This document shows positions 1 through 5,873 of a stretch of 23,907 bases of DNA, one piece after another. A program made the position numbers and the translations under genes. The DNA comes from Prochlorothrix sp035285005 (GTDB taxonomy: Bacteria; Cyanobacteriota; Cyanobacteriia; Prochlorotrichales; Prochlorotrichaceae). Under the pieces are notes generated by a model. The model was not told where the DNA came from. It made no database searches and worked only from the letters and a program-made list of their open reading frames with translations. How positions within the stretch are numbered: position 1 is the first letter of the stretch; every line of letters starts with the position of its first letter. The DNA lies in NCBI GenBank assembly GCA_035285005.1, contig JAYKIB010000134.1, positions 1 through 23,907 of the forward strand, in the 5' to 3' direction.

Positions 1-304
1 ACAGCGCCGGAATTTGGTCATGGTGGCCTAAATCATCCAGCCGCACCGCCTCCTGCTGGAATAGCTCCGCTGCCTGCTGCAAATCTCCCTGTCCCTGGGG
101 TGCGAACACCTTAATCACACAGCGGGGCTTGGAGGGCTTGCCCCGGTCTTCCCCCAAAATCGTCCGCCCAAAGCCCCCCTGCCCCAACAGCCGCAGCCCA
201 AAATAGCGATCCTGTAATTGAAGGGGCGTTTGGCAGTGTTGACACGCTGCATCGTCACTGGGGGTTTCCGGGGCAGGACAGCGGGGATTGAGACAGTAGG
301 CCAT
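1..304 (-). CDS. Serine/threonine protein kinase with N-terminal zinc ribbon (partial, runs off left edge)
   Basis: The minus strand reads open from an ATG at 304 to the window edge, giving 101 residues with no stop. Four cysteines (C4, C9, C21, C24) form a zinc-ribbon pattern of two Cys pairs, followed by a glycine-rich ATP loop, GQGGFGRT at 41-48, and the probable ATP-binding lysine in VIKVF at K65. A zinc ribbon in front of a Hanks-type kinase is a common cyanobacterial arrangement; such proteins phosphorylate Ser/Thr on protein targets. The catalytic loop and any C-terminal sensor domain lie outside the window, so substrate and class cannot be judged. It lies 90 bp downstream of yqeY on the same strand. 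The fold is near certain; the function beyond protein kinase is unknown. Confidence 0.88.
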   Translation of the reverse strand, partial: MAYCLNPRCPAPETPSDDAACQHCQTPLQLQDRYFGLRLLGQGGFGRTILGEDRGKPSKPRCVIKVFAPQGQGDLQQAAELFQQEAVRLDDLGHHDQIPAL

Positions 305-394
305 GGAGGGAGATCCCAAAATGATCGGGCAACAGGGCAAGCATTTCCCTTAGCTTACGGAAATCCGGCAAAACAGCAAGCCATTCTCACGCCT

Positions 395-853
395 TTAACC
401 TCCTAAACACTCCTTCACGATCGACTGCACCAACTTTCCATCCGCCTGCCCCTTCAACTTCGCCATCACAGGTCCCATCACCTTCCCCATCTCCTTTGGC
501 GAAGTCGCCCCCACCGCCGCCACAATTTCCTGCACCACCGATCGCACCTCCGCCTCCGACAACTGCTTCGGCAAATACTCCTCCAAGATTGCCAACTCCT
601 GCGCCTCCTTCTCCGCCAGCTCCGGTCGGTTCGCCTTCTCATACTGATCGATCGAATCCCGCCGCTGCTTCGCCAACTGCATCACGATCGCCAGTTCCTC
701 TTCCTCCGTCAGTTCCTCCCGTCCCTTCGCCCGTATTTCCGACTCCTTCTCCAGAATCACCTTCTTAATGCCGCGCACCGTCTCCAGACGAATCTTATCC
801 TTCGCCTTCATCGCCGCCTTAATCTCTTCACCAATGCGATCCTTCAAACTCAT
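395..853 (-). CDS. yqeY: YqeY / GatB-related domain protein
   Basis: This is a 152-residue protein of the YqeY family, which is related to the C-terminal tail domain of the GatB subunit of tRNA-dependent amidotransferase. Free-standing YqeY proteins are proposed to bind tRNA or assist amidotransferases, but no reaction is firmly assigned. Visible family features are the N-terminal helix LKDRIGEEIKAAMKAKDK, the central EYLPKQLSEAEV segment and the KGQADGKLV stretch near the C terminus; length is normal for the family. Two in-frame ATGs exist, at 862 and 853. I chose 853 because the GGAG Shine-Dalgarno motif is 8 nt upstream of it but only 3 nt from the first. It follows guaA on the same strand, separated by a hairpin-forming repeat. 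A Pro-rich open frame on the opposite strand is a shadow. Confidence 0.9.
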   Translation of the reverse strand: MSLKDRIGEEIKAAMKAKDKIRLETVRGIKKVILEKESEIRAKGREELTEEEELAIVMQLAKQRRDSIDQYEKANRPELAEKEAQELAILEEYLPKQLSEAEVRSVVQEIVAAVGATSPKEMGKVMGPVMAKLKGQADGKLVQSIVKECLGG

Positions 854-886
854 AGCATTCACTCCAACACTTGACGATTAATTTCT

Positions 887-941
887 GGGCACTTCGATCA
901 AATGTGGTGGGTGGCGCAGCCGCCCACCACACGCCTGATTT
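887..941 (-). repeat. Palindromic MITE-like repeat, truncated copy
   Basis: Begins with GGGCACTTCGATCA, a variant of the family end GGGCACCTCGATTA, followed by the central hairpin: GTGGTGGG at 904-911 pairs with CCCACCAC at 923-930, with further G-C pairs around a GCA loop. The distal half of the element is missing. It fills most of the spacer between the guaA stop and the yqeY start, so a guaA-yqeY transcript would carry the hairpin, which could attenuate yqeY or protect an mRNA end. Confidence 0.65.
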
Positions 942-964
942 CAGATCTTCTCACCCGCGCAATA

Positions 965-2572
965 CTACTCCCACTCGATCGTTCCCGGCGGCTTCGAGGT
1001 AATGTCATACACCACCCGGTTCACCCCCTTCACCTCATTCACAATCCGATTCGAGATCGTCTCCAGCAAATCGTAGTCCACCCGGGACCAATCCGCCGTC
1101 ATCCCATCCTCACTACTAATCAGTCGCAGCACGATCGGATGGGCATAGGTACGCTGATCCCCCATCACCCCCACACTCCGCACCGGCAACAGCACCGCAA
1201 AAGCCTGCCAAAAATCATGGTATAGCCCCCGCTGGTTAATCTCCTGTCGGACAATATAATCCGCATCCCGCAGAATATTGAGCTTTTCCGCCGTCACCTC
1301 ACCTAAAATCCGAATCGCTAGCCCAGGCCCTGGGAACGGATGCCGCCGAACGATTTCCTCCGGTAGTCCCACCGATCGGCCCACCTTACGCACCTCGTCC
1401 TTAAACAAGCGTCGCAGCGGCTCCACCAGCTTAAAACAGAGATCCTTCGGCAAACCGCCCACATTATGGTGGCTTTTAATCTTCACCGCCACCCGTTCGC
1501 CTGTTTTCGGGTCCACATTCGTGTCCGCCGATTCAATCACATCGGGATACAGCGTCCCCTGGGCCAGGTAGTCGAACGGTCCCAAACGACGAGACTCCTC
1601 TTCAAACACCTTGATAAACTCATGGCCAATGCGCTTACGCTTCTCCTCTGGATCCGTAACGCCCTCAACCTGAGCTAAAAACCGCTCCCGCGCATTGATA
1701 TATTCCACATTAATGTGGAATTGCTCCTTAAAGAGCTTGACCAGGCGCTCTGGCTCATACTTCCGCATAAAGCCCTGGTCAATAAACATGCAGGTGAGCT
1801 GGTCTCCGATCGCCTGGTGGAGCAAGAACGCCAACGTCGAGGAGTCCACCCCCCCCGACAGCGCCAACAGAACTCGACGATCGCCCACTTTGGCCCGTAC
1901 TTCCCGGATCGCCTCTTCCACAAATGCCTCCGTGGTCCAGGTCGGCTCACAGTGGCAAATATGGTAGACAAAGTTCCGAATCAGAGCCATACCACCAATG
2001 GAGTGGACTACCTCCGGGTGGAACTGAACCCCATAAAAGTTCCGATCGTGATCCGCGATCGCCGCACAGGGAGTATTCGTCGTGTGGGCCAGAACCTCAA
2101 ACCCCTTGGGCAACTGAGTCACCGAATCCCCATGACTCATCCACATTGTGGACTCCTGCTCCACATTCGTTAGCAAATCCGTGGGATCGTCAATATGCAG
2201 CGAAGCCTTGCCATATTCTGCCCGTTTTGCCCGTTCTACCTGGCCCCCCAACTGCTGGACCATTAACTGCATTCCATAGCAAACCCCCAGAACTGGAACC
2301 CCCAAATTCCAAATCTCTGGATCACAATGGGGCGCACCCGCGTCATAAACCGAATTGGGACCGCCGGACAGAATAATGCCCTTAGGATTCAGATTGCGTA
2401 GGTGGTCCGCAGTGGTTCGGTAGGACAGGACTTCCGAGTAAACTTCAGTTTCCCGAATTCTGCGAGCGATTAGCTCTGAATATTGGGAACCAAAATCTAA
2501 AATCACGATCATTTGGCGGTTAAGATGATCGAGATCAACGCTAGGTGCGATCGGTTCTGTTTGAGTAGCCAC
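965..2572 (-). CDS. guaA: GMP synthase, glutamine-hydrolysing
   Basis: GuaA converts XMP to GMP using ATP and glutamine, the last step of guanine nucleotide synthesis. With the GTG start at 2572 the protein has 536 residues, normal for the family. The N-terminal class I amidotransferase domain shows ILDFGSQ, the nucleophile Cys in GVCYGMQ (C98) and the His/Glu pair in FHPE (H185, E187). The ATP pyrophosphatase domain has its P-loop at SGGVDSS (239-245). The C-terminal dimerisation domain ends in the canonical KPPGTIEWE. The frame stays open to an ATG at 2659, but that extension is unlike the family. The GTG is preceded by a weak AGGG, and the conserved core begins at the Met codon at 2512. 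The exact start is the only real doubt. yqeY lies downstream on the same strand. Confidence 0.97.
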   Translation of the reverse strand: MATQTEPIAPSVDLDHLNRQMIVILDFGSQYSELIARRIRETEVYSEVLSYRTTADHLRNLNPKGIILSGGPNSVYDAGAPHCDPEIWNLGVPVLGVCYGMQLMVQQLGGQVERAKRAEYGKASLHIDDPTDLLTNVEQESTMWMSHGDSVTQLPKGFEVLAHTTNTPCAAIADHDRNFYGVQFHPEVVHSIGGMALIRNFVYHICHCEPTWTTEAFVEEAIREVRAKVGDRRVLLALSGGVDSSTLAFLLHQAIGDQLTCMFIDQGFMRKYEPERLVKLFKEQFHINVEYINARERFLAQVEGVTDPEEKRKRIGHEFIKVFEEESRRLGPFDYLAQGTLYPDVIESADTNVDPKTGERVAVKIKSHHNVGGLPKDLCFKLVEPLRRLFKDEVRKVGRSVGLPEEIVRRHPFPGPGLAIRILGEVTAEKLNILRDADYIVRQEINQRGLYHDFWQAFAVLLPVRSVGVMGDQRTYAHPIVLRLISSEDGMTADWSRVDYDLLETISNRIVNEVKGVNRVVYDITSKPPGTIEWE

Positions 2573-2782
2573 GGCAGTAACCCTATTGAAGGTGGGCAAG
2601 ATAAAGGTGGGCAAGGAGTATCGGCAAGATCGGAGAAAAGGGCCCCCCAAATCAGTCACCAGAGCAGAGAAAACGGCACTTTACGACCGTTATGGCGGCT
2701 AACGCTGAGGTGAGGCTGAAGGTACGCCGCCGAAGGCAGGGTACAGCTTAATCCTTGTACCTGATGCAACTGATAACCGCTA

Positions 2783-2879
2783 GGACACCTCGAAAAATTC
2801 CAATTTTTCCCAGGTCCCTGGGCAAAAATCAGGGTTGTGGGGGGCGGCGAAGCCGCCCCCCACAATTAATCGAGGTTCC
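2783..2879 (+). repeat. Palindromic MITE-like repeat, full-length copy with direct flanking repeats
   Basis: A 97-bp element beginning GGACACCTCGAAAAATTCC and ending with AATTAATCGAGGTTCC. The centre is a perfect hairpin in which GGGGGGCGGC pairs with GCCGCCCCCC around a GAA loop. The 5-bp sequence CGCTA lies directly before it (2778-2782) and directly after it (2880-2884), as expected for a target-site duplication. Not coding. Confidence 0.8.
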
Positions 2880-2940
2880 CGCTAGGGTGCGTCTCGATCG
2901 ACTGAATGGGAAAAGACCTTAGCATATCCTACTCTGAAGC

Positions 2941-3012
2941 GGGCACCCCGAAAAATTCAAGTTCCGGGTGGTAACCCACGCCAGAGTTAGGGTTGTGGGG
3001 GTGGTAGCGGAT
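2941..3012 (+). repeat. Palindromic MITE-like repeat, truncated copy
   Basis: Begins GGGCACCCCGAAAAATTC and runs through the conserved ACCCACG...GAGTTAGGGTTGTGGGGG interior in the same order as the full copies, then loses similarity where the central hairpin and right end should be. It lies 61 bp from the neighbouring full copy, in the same orientation. Confidence 0.65.
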
Positions 3013-3224
3013 AGTTTCTCCGCGTCAGTAAACAGCAGCAAACCCATGGGGATTGTCATCGCAATTCTACGTTTCTTGAGATGATTTGCAAAGGGAGCGC
3101 AACGGCTCTAAGTGCTTCCCTATCTGGCTTTGGGGAAATTGAGTGTCCCCAAGATAGCCCGTTTCGGTTATAAAGAACAGCGTGTCATTAAAACTTGGGA
3201 TTCCTTCATAATAATTCACTGACA

Positions 3225-3926
3225 ATGACCCAAACTCCCATCCCATTTCAAACTCCCCAACAACTGATTGCCCGCGCTAAAGCAGGCGAATTGGTCAGTT
3301 TTCCAACGGATACGGTACCAGCCTTGGGCATTCGTCCTGATCGAGCTGCCCAAATCTTTGCTGCTAAACAGCGATCGACCCAGAAACCTTTGATTCTCAT
3401 GGGAGCCAGGACCGAGGATCTCTGGCCTTATATCGATAAAACTGATGTTCCTAGGGCAGTTCTCGACCAGTGGCAGCAGCTCATGGCCCAACACTGGCCC
3501 GGAGCCGTCACCTTTGTCTTGCCCGTGGGCACTGCTGGCCATGCCTGGGCCGCCACCCTCAACCCTGAGAACCCCACCACCCTCGGGCTTCGGGTCCCCA
3601 ACCACACCCTTGCTCGATCGATCCTCCAGGAAACCGGCCCCCTCGCCACCACCAGCGCCAACCGCTCCGGAGAACCCGCCCTCACCAACCTCGCCACCAT
3701 TGCCGAGGCATTCCCCCAGGTGGCCGTTGTGGACCCCCAAGCCGGTCAATCCGGATCCGGCCAAGCCTCAACGGTCGTGCAGTGGCGAGGTCACGGCCAG
3801 AACCAGAACCCAACCCCAACCACTGCATCGGCAACTCCCGCACAATCAACCCCCTCAGCTGCCCCCGCATCGGGCTGGGTACTGCTGCGATCGGGTGCCG
3901 TCCAGCTCGACCTCCCCGTTTCCTAA
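3225..3926 (+). CDS. Sua5/YciO/YrdC-type L-threonylcarbamoyladenylate synthase
   Basis: This family makes threonylcarbamoyl-AMP from threonine, bicarbonate and ATP for the t6A37 modification of ANN-decoding tRNAs. The 233-residue protein shows SFPTDTVPALG at 25-35, the KQRSTQKPL basic motif at about 48-56, and TTSANRSGEPA, all hallmarks of the YrdC fold. The start is the ATG at 3225; an upstream in-frame TTG at 3195 would add ten unconserved residues. There is no clear Shine-Dalgarno. The last 45 or so residues contain a Gln/Pro/Ala/Thr-rich insertion just before the closing GWVLLRSGAV strand, probably a flexible loop. A small membrane protein follows 22 bp downstream and is probably cotranscribed. 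Whether this is the essential TsaC-type enzyme or a YciO-like paralogue cannot be decided from the sequence alone. Confidence 0.92.
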   Translation: MTQTPIPFQTPQQLIARAKAGELVSFPTDTVPALGIRPDRAAQIFAAKQRSTQKPLILMGARTEDLWPYIDKTDVPRAVLDQWQQLMAQHWPGAVTFVLPVGTAGHAWAATLNPENPTTLGLRVPNHTLARSILQETGPLATTSANRSGEPALTNLATIAEAFPQVAVVDPQAGQSGSGQASTVVQWRGHGQNQNPTPTTASATPAQSTPSAAPASGWVLLRSGAVQLDLPVS

Positions 3927-3948
3927 GCCTTTCCCCACCCCTTCCCCC

Positions 3949-4236
3949 ATGGACCTAAACGTCTATAGCCTCTTTCGCCTTATCCTCACGATCGTCACCC
4001 TCTACAACATCGGAGACCTCATCCGCACCCTATTGCGCTACAAACCCTACTACGATCGCATTCCCCAACCCGTCAAACAGTTTCTCTTTCGCCAAATTCA
4101 AGCCCAAATTCAGCAAACTAACGCCCCTCCGCCCTTTGTCTACCGCAAACTCAAAGAACATCGCCGTGACTTCATCCTTAACACTGCCTTGCTGCTTCTC
4201 CTAATCGTTCTCAACCTCTCTCTCTACTTCATTTGA
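3949..4236 (+). CDS. Small membrane protein with two predicted helices, function unknown
   Basis: A 95-residue protein starting at ATG 3949, 22 bp after the Sua5-type stop, in the same direction. An N-terminal hydrophobic segment (about residues 5-22, FRLILTIVTLYNIG) and a strongly hydrophobic C-terminal segment (about 74-95, ALLLLLIVLNLSLYF) flank a basic, aromatic middle region rich in Tyr, Gln and Arg. The likely topology is a hairpin with the charged centre on one side of the membrane. The frame is open far upstream, but that part lies inside the previous gene in another frame and reads as low-complexity Pro/Ser, so it is rejected. I recognise no named family. Its composition and position support a real gene. 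Confidence 0.75.
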   Translation: MDLNVYSLFRLILTIVTLYNIGDLIRTLLRYKPYYDRIPQPVKQFLFRQIQAQIQQTNAPPPFVYRKLKEHRRDFILNTALLLLLIVLNLSLYFI

Positions 4237-4239
4237 CCG

Positions 4240-4320
4240 GGGCATCTGAATTAATTGGATTGGGCGGCATCGTCGCCCACACTACACCCTGATTTTTGTG
4301 TGGGCTGTCTCCCAGCCATC
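4240..4320 (-). repeat. Palindromic MITE-like repeat, 3'-truncated copy
   Basis: Begins GGGCATCTGAATTAATTGG, followed by the central GGGCGGCATCGTCGCCC hairpin and ACCCTGATTTTTG in the reverse order of the full copy at 2783. It then carries GTGTGGGCTGTCTCCCAGCC, a variant shared with the copy at 21004. The right inverted end is missing. It starts 3 bp after the stop of the small membrane gene and could shape the 3' end of its mRNA. Confidence 0.65.
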
Positions 4321-4324
4321 CCCC

Positions 4325-4353
4325 TTGACAAGCCCCCCTCTTAATTAGAGGAT
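4325..4353 (+). promoter_or_regulatory. Possible promoter for rplU-rpmA
   Basis: A perfect -35 hexamer, TTGACA, stands at 4325-4330. With 17 bp spacing the -10 would be GAGGAT (4348-4353), which is weak; TTAATTA at 4341-4347 is too close. It lies about 200 bp before rplU, just after the end of the upstream repeat, in a sensible place for the ribosomal-protein operon promoter. Weak evidence. Confidence 0.3.
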
Positions 4354-4463
4354 GGTAAATTGTCGCTATCACTTGCTCGGATCAGGTTATTGATGCGGGA
4401 ACTGCACTGCGGAGGCCCCAGCCCCCCCAGTCACAACTCCCAAAGTCTCGATCCCACAGACTT

Positions 4464-4497
4464 ATCGCGATTCTGCAAAAAATCGCGGTTCCGCAAA
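4464..4497 (+). promoter_or_regulatory. Hairpin and tandem direct repeat in the rplU leader
   Basis: ATCGCGATT (4464-4472) can pair with AATCGCGGT (4481-4489). The same stretch is also an 18-bp-period direct repeat: TCGCGATTCTGCAAA at 4465-4479 and TCGCGGTTCCGCAAA at 4483-4497, differing at two positions. It lies about 60-90 nt before the rplU start. L21 mRNAs in other bacteria can have structured leaders bound by a ribosomal protein, so an autoregulatory element is possible, but I see no match to a specific known structure. Confidence 0.3.
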
Positions 4498-4553
4498 TCT
4501 GAAAAGCTGGTGTGTTGCTGGCTACCTGTACGGCATCCCTTGAGAATGAACCT

Positions 4554-4937
4554 ATGAGTACTTACGCGATTGTTGAAGCGAGCGGAAAGCAGTTTTGGGT
4601 AGAACCCGGTCGATTCTACGACCTCGATCGCCTCGGCATTGATCCCGACTCTTCCCTGACCTTCGATAAAGTGCTGCTGATTCAGCACGACGGAGAGACC
4701 CATGTGGGTCAGCCCTATGTGGAAGGTGCCACGATCGAAGCCACGGTTATGAGCCACCTCCGGGGCCGCAAAATCTTGGTCTACAAAATGCGCCCCAAGA
4801 AGAAGACCCGCAAGCGCCAGGGCCACCGTCAAGACCTAACGCGGGTGATGATTGAATCCATCAGCGTGGGCGGCAAGCTTTTGGCCAAGAGCCAGGACAC
4901 GGAAGATCTGCCGGTTTCGGAAGCTGAAGTCGAATAA
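4554..4937 (+). CDS. rplU: 50S ribosomal protein L21
   Basis: A 127-residue bL21, which binds 23S rRNA in the large ribosomal subunit. Family signatures are the opening TYAIVEASGKQFWVEPGRFYD, the GxPYVEGATIEATV strand, and the very basic loop YKMRPKKKTRKRQGHRQ that contacts rRNA. The ATG at 4554 gives the canonical N terminus MSTYAIVEASGKQ; a longer frame from 4512 has no family support. The acidic tail after KLLAKS (EDLPVSEAEVE) is a modest extension. rpmA follows on the same strand, as in nearly all bacteria, but 286 bp away rather than the usual short gap, because a palindromic repeat lies between them. Confidence 0.97.
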   Translation: MSTYAIVEASGKQFWVEPGRFYDLDRLGIDPDSSLTFDKVLLIQHDGETHVGQPYVEGATIEATVMSHLRGRKILVYKMRPKKKTRKRQGHRQDLTRVMIESISVGGKLLAKSQDTEDLPVSEAEVE

Positions 4938-5079
4938 GACTGCAAGGGCCTACGGGATCTAGTCGAAGTCTTCACATATCCTCTCAGCCCCACAACAAAC
5001 CAAGCCAGGAGCTGCTGACTGCCCTGAATTGCCTGGGGTGCCCCAAGGCCCACAGAATCCCTTACACTAAATCAACTCT

Positions 5080-5180
5080 GGGTACCTCGATTCACTGGGT
5101 TAAGCGGCTGCGTCGTCCCCCCCAACCCCCAACTCCTACGTGGGCGATTTCCCAGGGCTTCTGGGATTGATCGAGGTATC
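5080..5180 (-). repeat. Palindromic MITE-like repeat inside the rplU-rpmA spacer
   Basis: A 101-bp copy in reverse orientation, starting GGGTACCTCGATTCACTGGG and ending GGGATTGATCGAGGTATC. The 4-bp sequence CTCT is found immediately before it (5076-5079) and immediately after it (5181-5184), a probable target-site duplication. Its interior shares the ACGTGGGCGATTTCCCAGG variant with the copies at 4240 and 21004, suggesting a subfamily. The element ends 43 bp before the rpmA start and would be transcribed within the L21-L27 message. Confidence 0.78.
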
Positions 5181-5223
5181 CTCTCCTAATTATTCCCCTA
5201 TTCAGAACGAAGGACGGTTAACC

Positions 5224-5490
5224 ATGGCTCATAAGAAAGGAACCGGTAGTACCCGTAACGGTCGCGACTCAAACGCCCAACGCCTCGGCGTAAAGCGCTT
5301 CGGGGGCGAAACGGTACGCGCAGGCAATATCCTCATTCGTCAGCGCGGCACCAAGTTTTTCCCCGGTACCAATGTGGGTCGGGGAAGTGACGATACGCTG
5401 TTTGCAATGGCCGACGGTATTGTGACCTTTGAGCGTAAGGGCAAGAATCGCAAGAAAGTCAGCGTTTATCCTGCGGCCCAAGAAGCTTAG
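5224..5490 (+). CDS. rpmA: 50S ribosomal protein L27
   Basis: An 88-residue bL27, whose N-terminal tail reaches the peptidyl-transferase centre. The sequence begins MAHKKGTGSTRNGRDS, the classic L27 start with no cleaved leader. It continues with AQRLGVKRFGGE, AGNILIRQRGTKFFPG and VGRGSDDTLFA, all diagnostic. The ATG at 5224 is preceded by GAAGGA at 5209-5214, a good Shine-Dalgarno with 9 nt spacing. An upstream in-frame start at 5140 lies inside a repeat and is rejected. The gene is followed 43 bp later by a strong intrinsic terminator that closes the rplU-rpmA unit. Confidence 0.98.
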   Translation: MAHKKGTGSTRNGRDSNAQRLGVKRFGGETVRAGNILIRQRGTKFFPGTNVGRGSDDTLFAMADGIVTFERKGKNRKKVSVYPAAQEA

Positions 5491-5532
5491 GACTCGCACC
5501 AGACCCAATTTCGATTTTCAGGACTTGAAACC

Positions 5533-5578
5533 CCTAAAAACACCCCGATTGTCCCTGAGACTTCGGGGTGTTTTTAGG
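5533..5578 (+). terminator. Intrinsic terminator after rpmA
   Basis: A perfect 16-bp stem: CCTAAAAACACCCCGA (5533-5548) pairs with TCGGGGTGTTTTTAGG (5563-5578) around a 14-nt loop. The descending arm ends in a run of five T. The A-run of the left arm makes it work for the minus strand too, so it may also stop reading from the opposing GAF-protein gene. Confidence 0.85.
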
Positions 5579-5668
5579 AGGATTTGGCTCTCCGTCCCTC
5601 GTACCAGACGGGGAAACGCGATGCCCTGAGCGAGGCGGAGGTGGGCTAAGCAGGATGGAGACAGGGGA

Positions 5669-5791
5669 GGGAAATGCCCTCGCGTAGCGGGGGCATTTCC
5701 CAGGCTTGTCCCGAGGGCGTGTCATCGATTAACTGGAGAACCTTCGCGATATCAGAGTGACACGCCCGCCCCAGCGGCAGGAGCTCGGGGC
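5669..5791. other. Cluster of three strong hairpins in the rpmA / GAF-protein convergent spacer
   Basis: The 383-bp spacer 5491-5873 has no gene. After the rpmA terminator come three inverted repeats. At 5669-5701, GGGAAATGCCC pairs with GGGCATTTCCC and the inner CGC pairs with GCG around GTA. At 5715-5767, GGGCGTGTCA pairs perfectly with TGACACGCCC across 33 nt. At 5768-5791, GCCCC pairs with GGGGC. The first could be a terminator-like end for the minus-strand gene, although no T-run follows. The cluster could also be a structured RNA or repeat debris. Confidence 0.5.
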
Positions 5792-5873
5792 AGGCTGTGT
5801 CCTTGACTCTGGGGGCATTCCAGGATTCTAATGATGACAGTCCCGAGTCCCAGGGCGCGGATCGCCCTCATAG

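Larger units (their letters stand above)
2573..3224. other. Gene-free spacer between divergent guaA and the Sua5-type gene
   Basis: This 650-bp spacer must hold the promoters of both divergent genes. It contains two copies of the palindromic repeat (2783-2879 and 2941-3012). A hairpin lies at 3120-3157, where TTGGGGA (3130-3136) pairs with TCCCCAA (3146-3152) and the flanking CTATC pairs with GATAG. A -10-like TTATAA sits at 3168-3173, 51 bp before the Sua5-type start, without a convincing -35. Near guaA the 12-mer AAGGTGGGCAAG occurs twice in tandem at 2588-2615 (approximate). Short open frames here cross the repeats and look non-coding. Confidence 0.6.

Noticed and set aside
496..768. Plus-strand open frame rich in Pro and Ser, 90 residues
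   Set aside because: It lies antisense to yqeY, whose protein is clearly conserved; the Pro-rich reading is an artefact of Glu/Gly-rich codons on the other strand.
2656..2865. Minus-strand 69-residue frame upstream of guaA
   Set aside because: It runs across a palindromic repeat and has no protein-like composition.
3445..3948. Upstream extension of the small membrane protein to a 263-residue frame
   Set aside because: This part overlaps the Sua5-type gene in another frame and reads as Pro/Ser low complexity; the natural start is ATG 3949.
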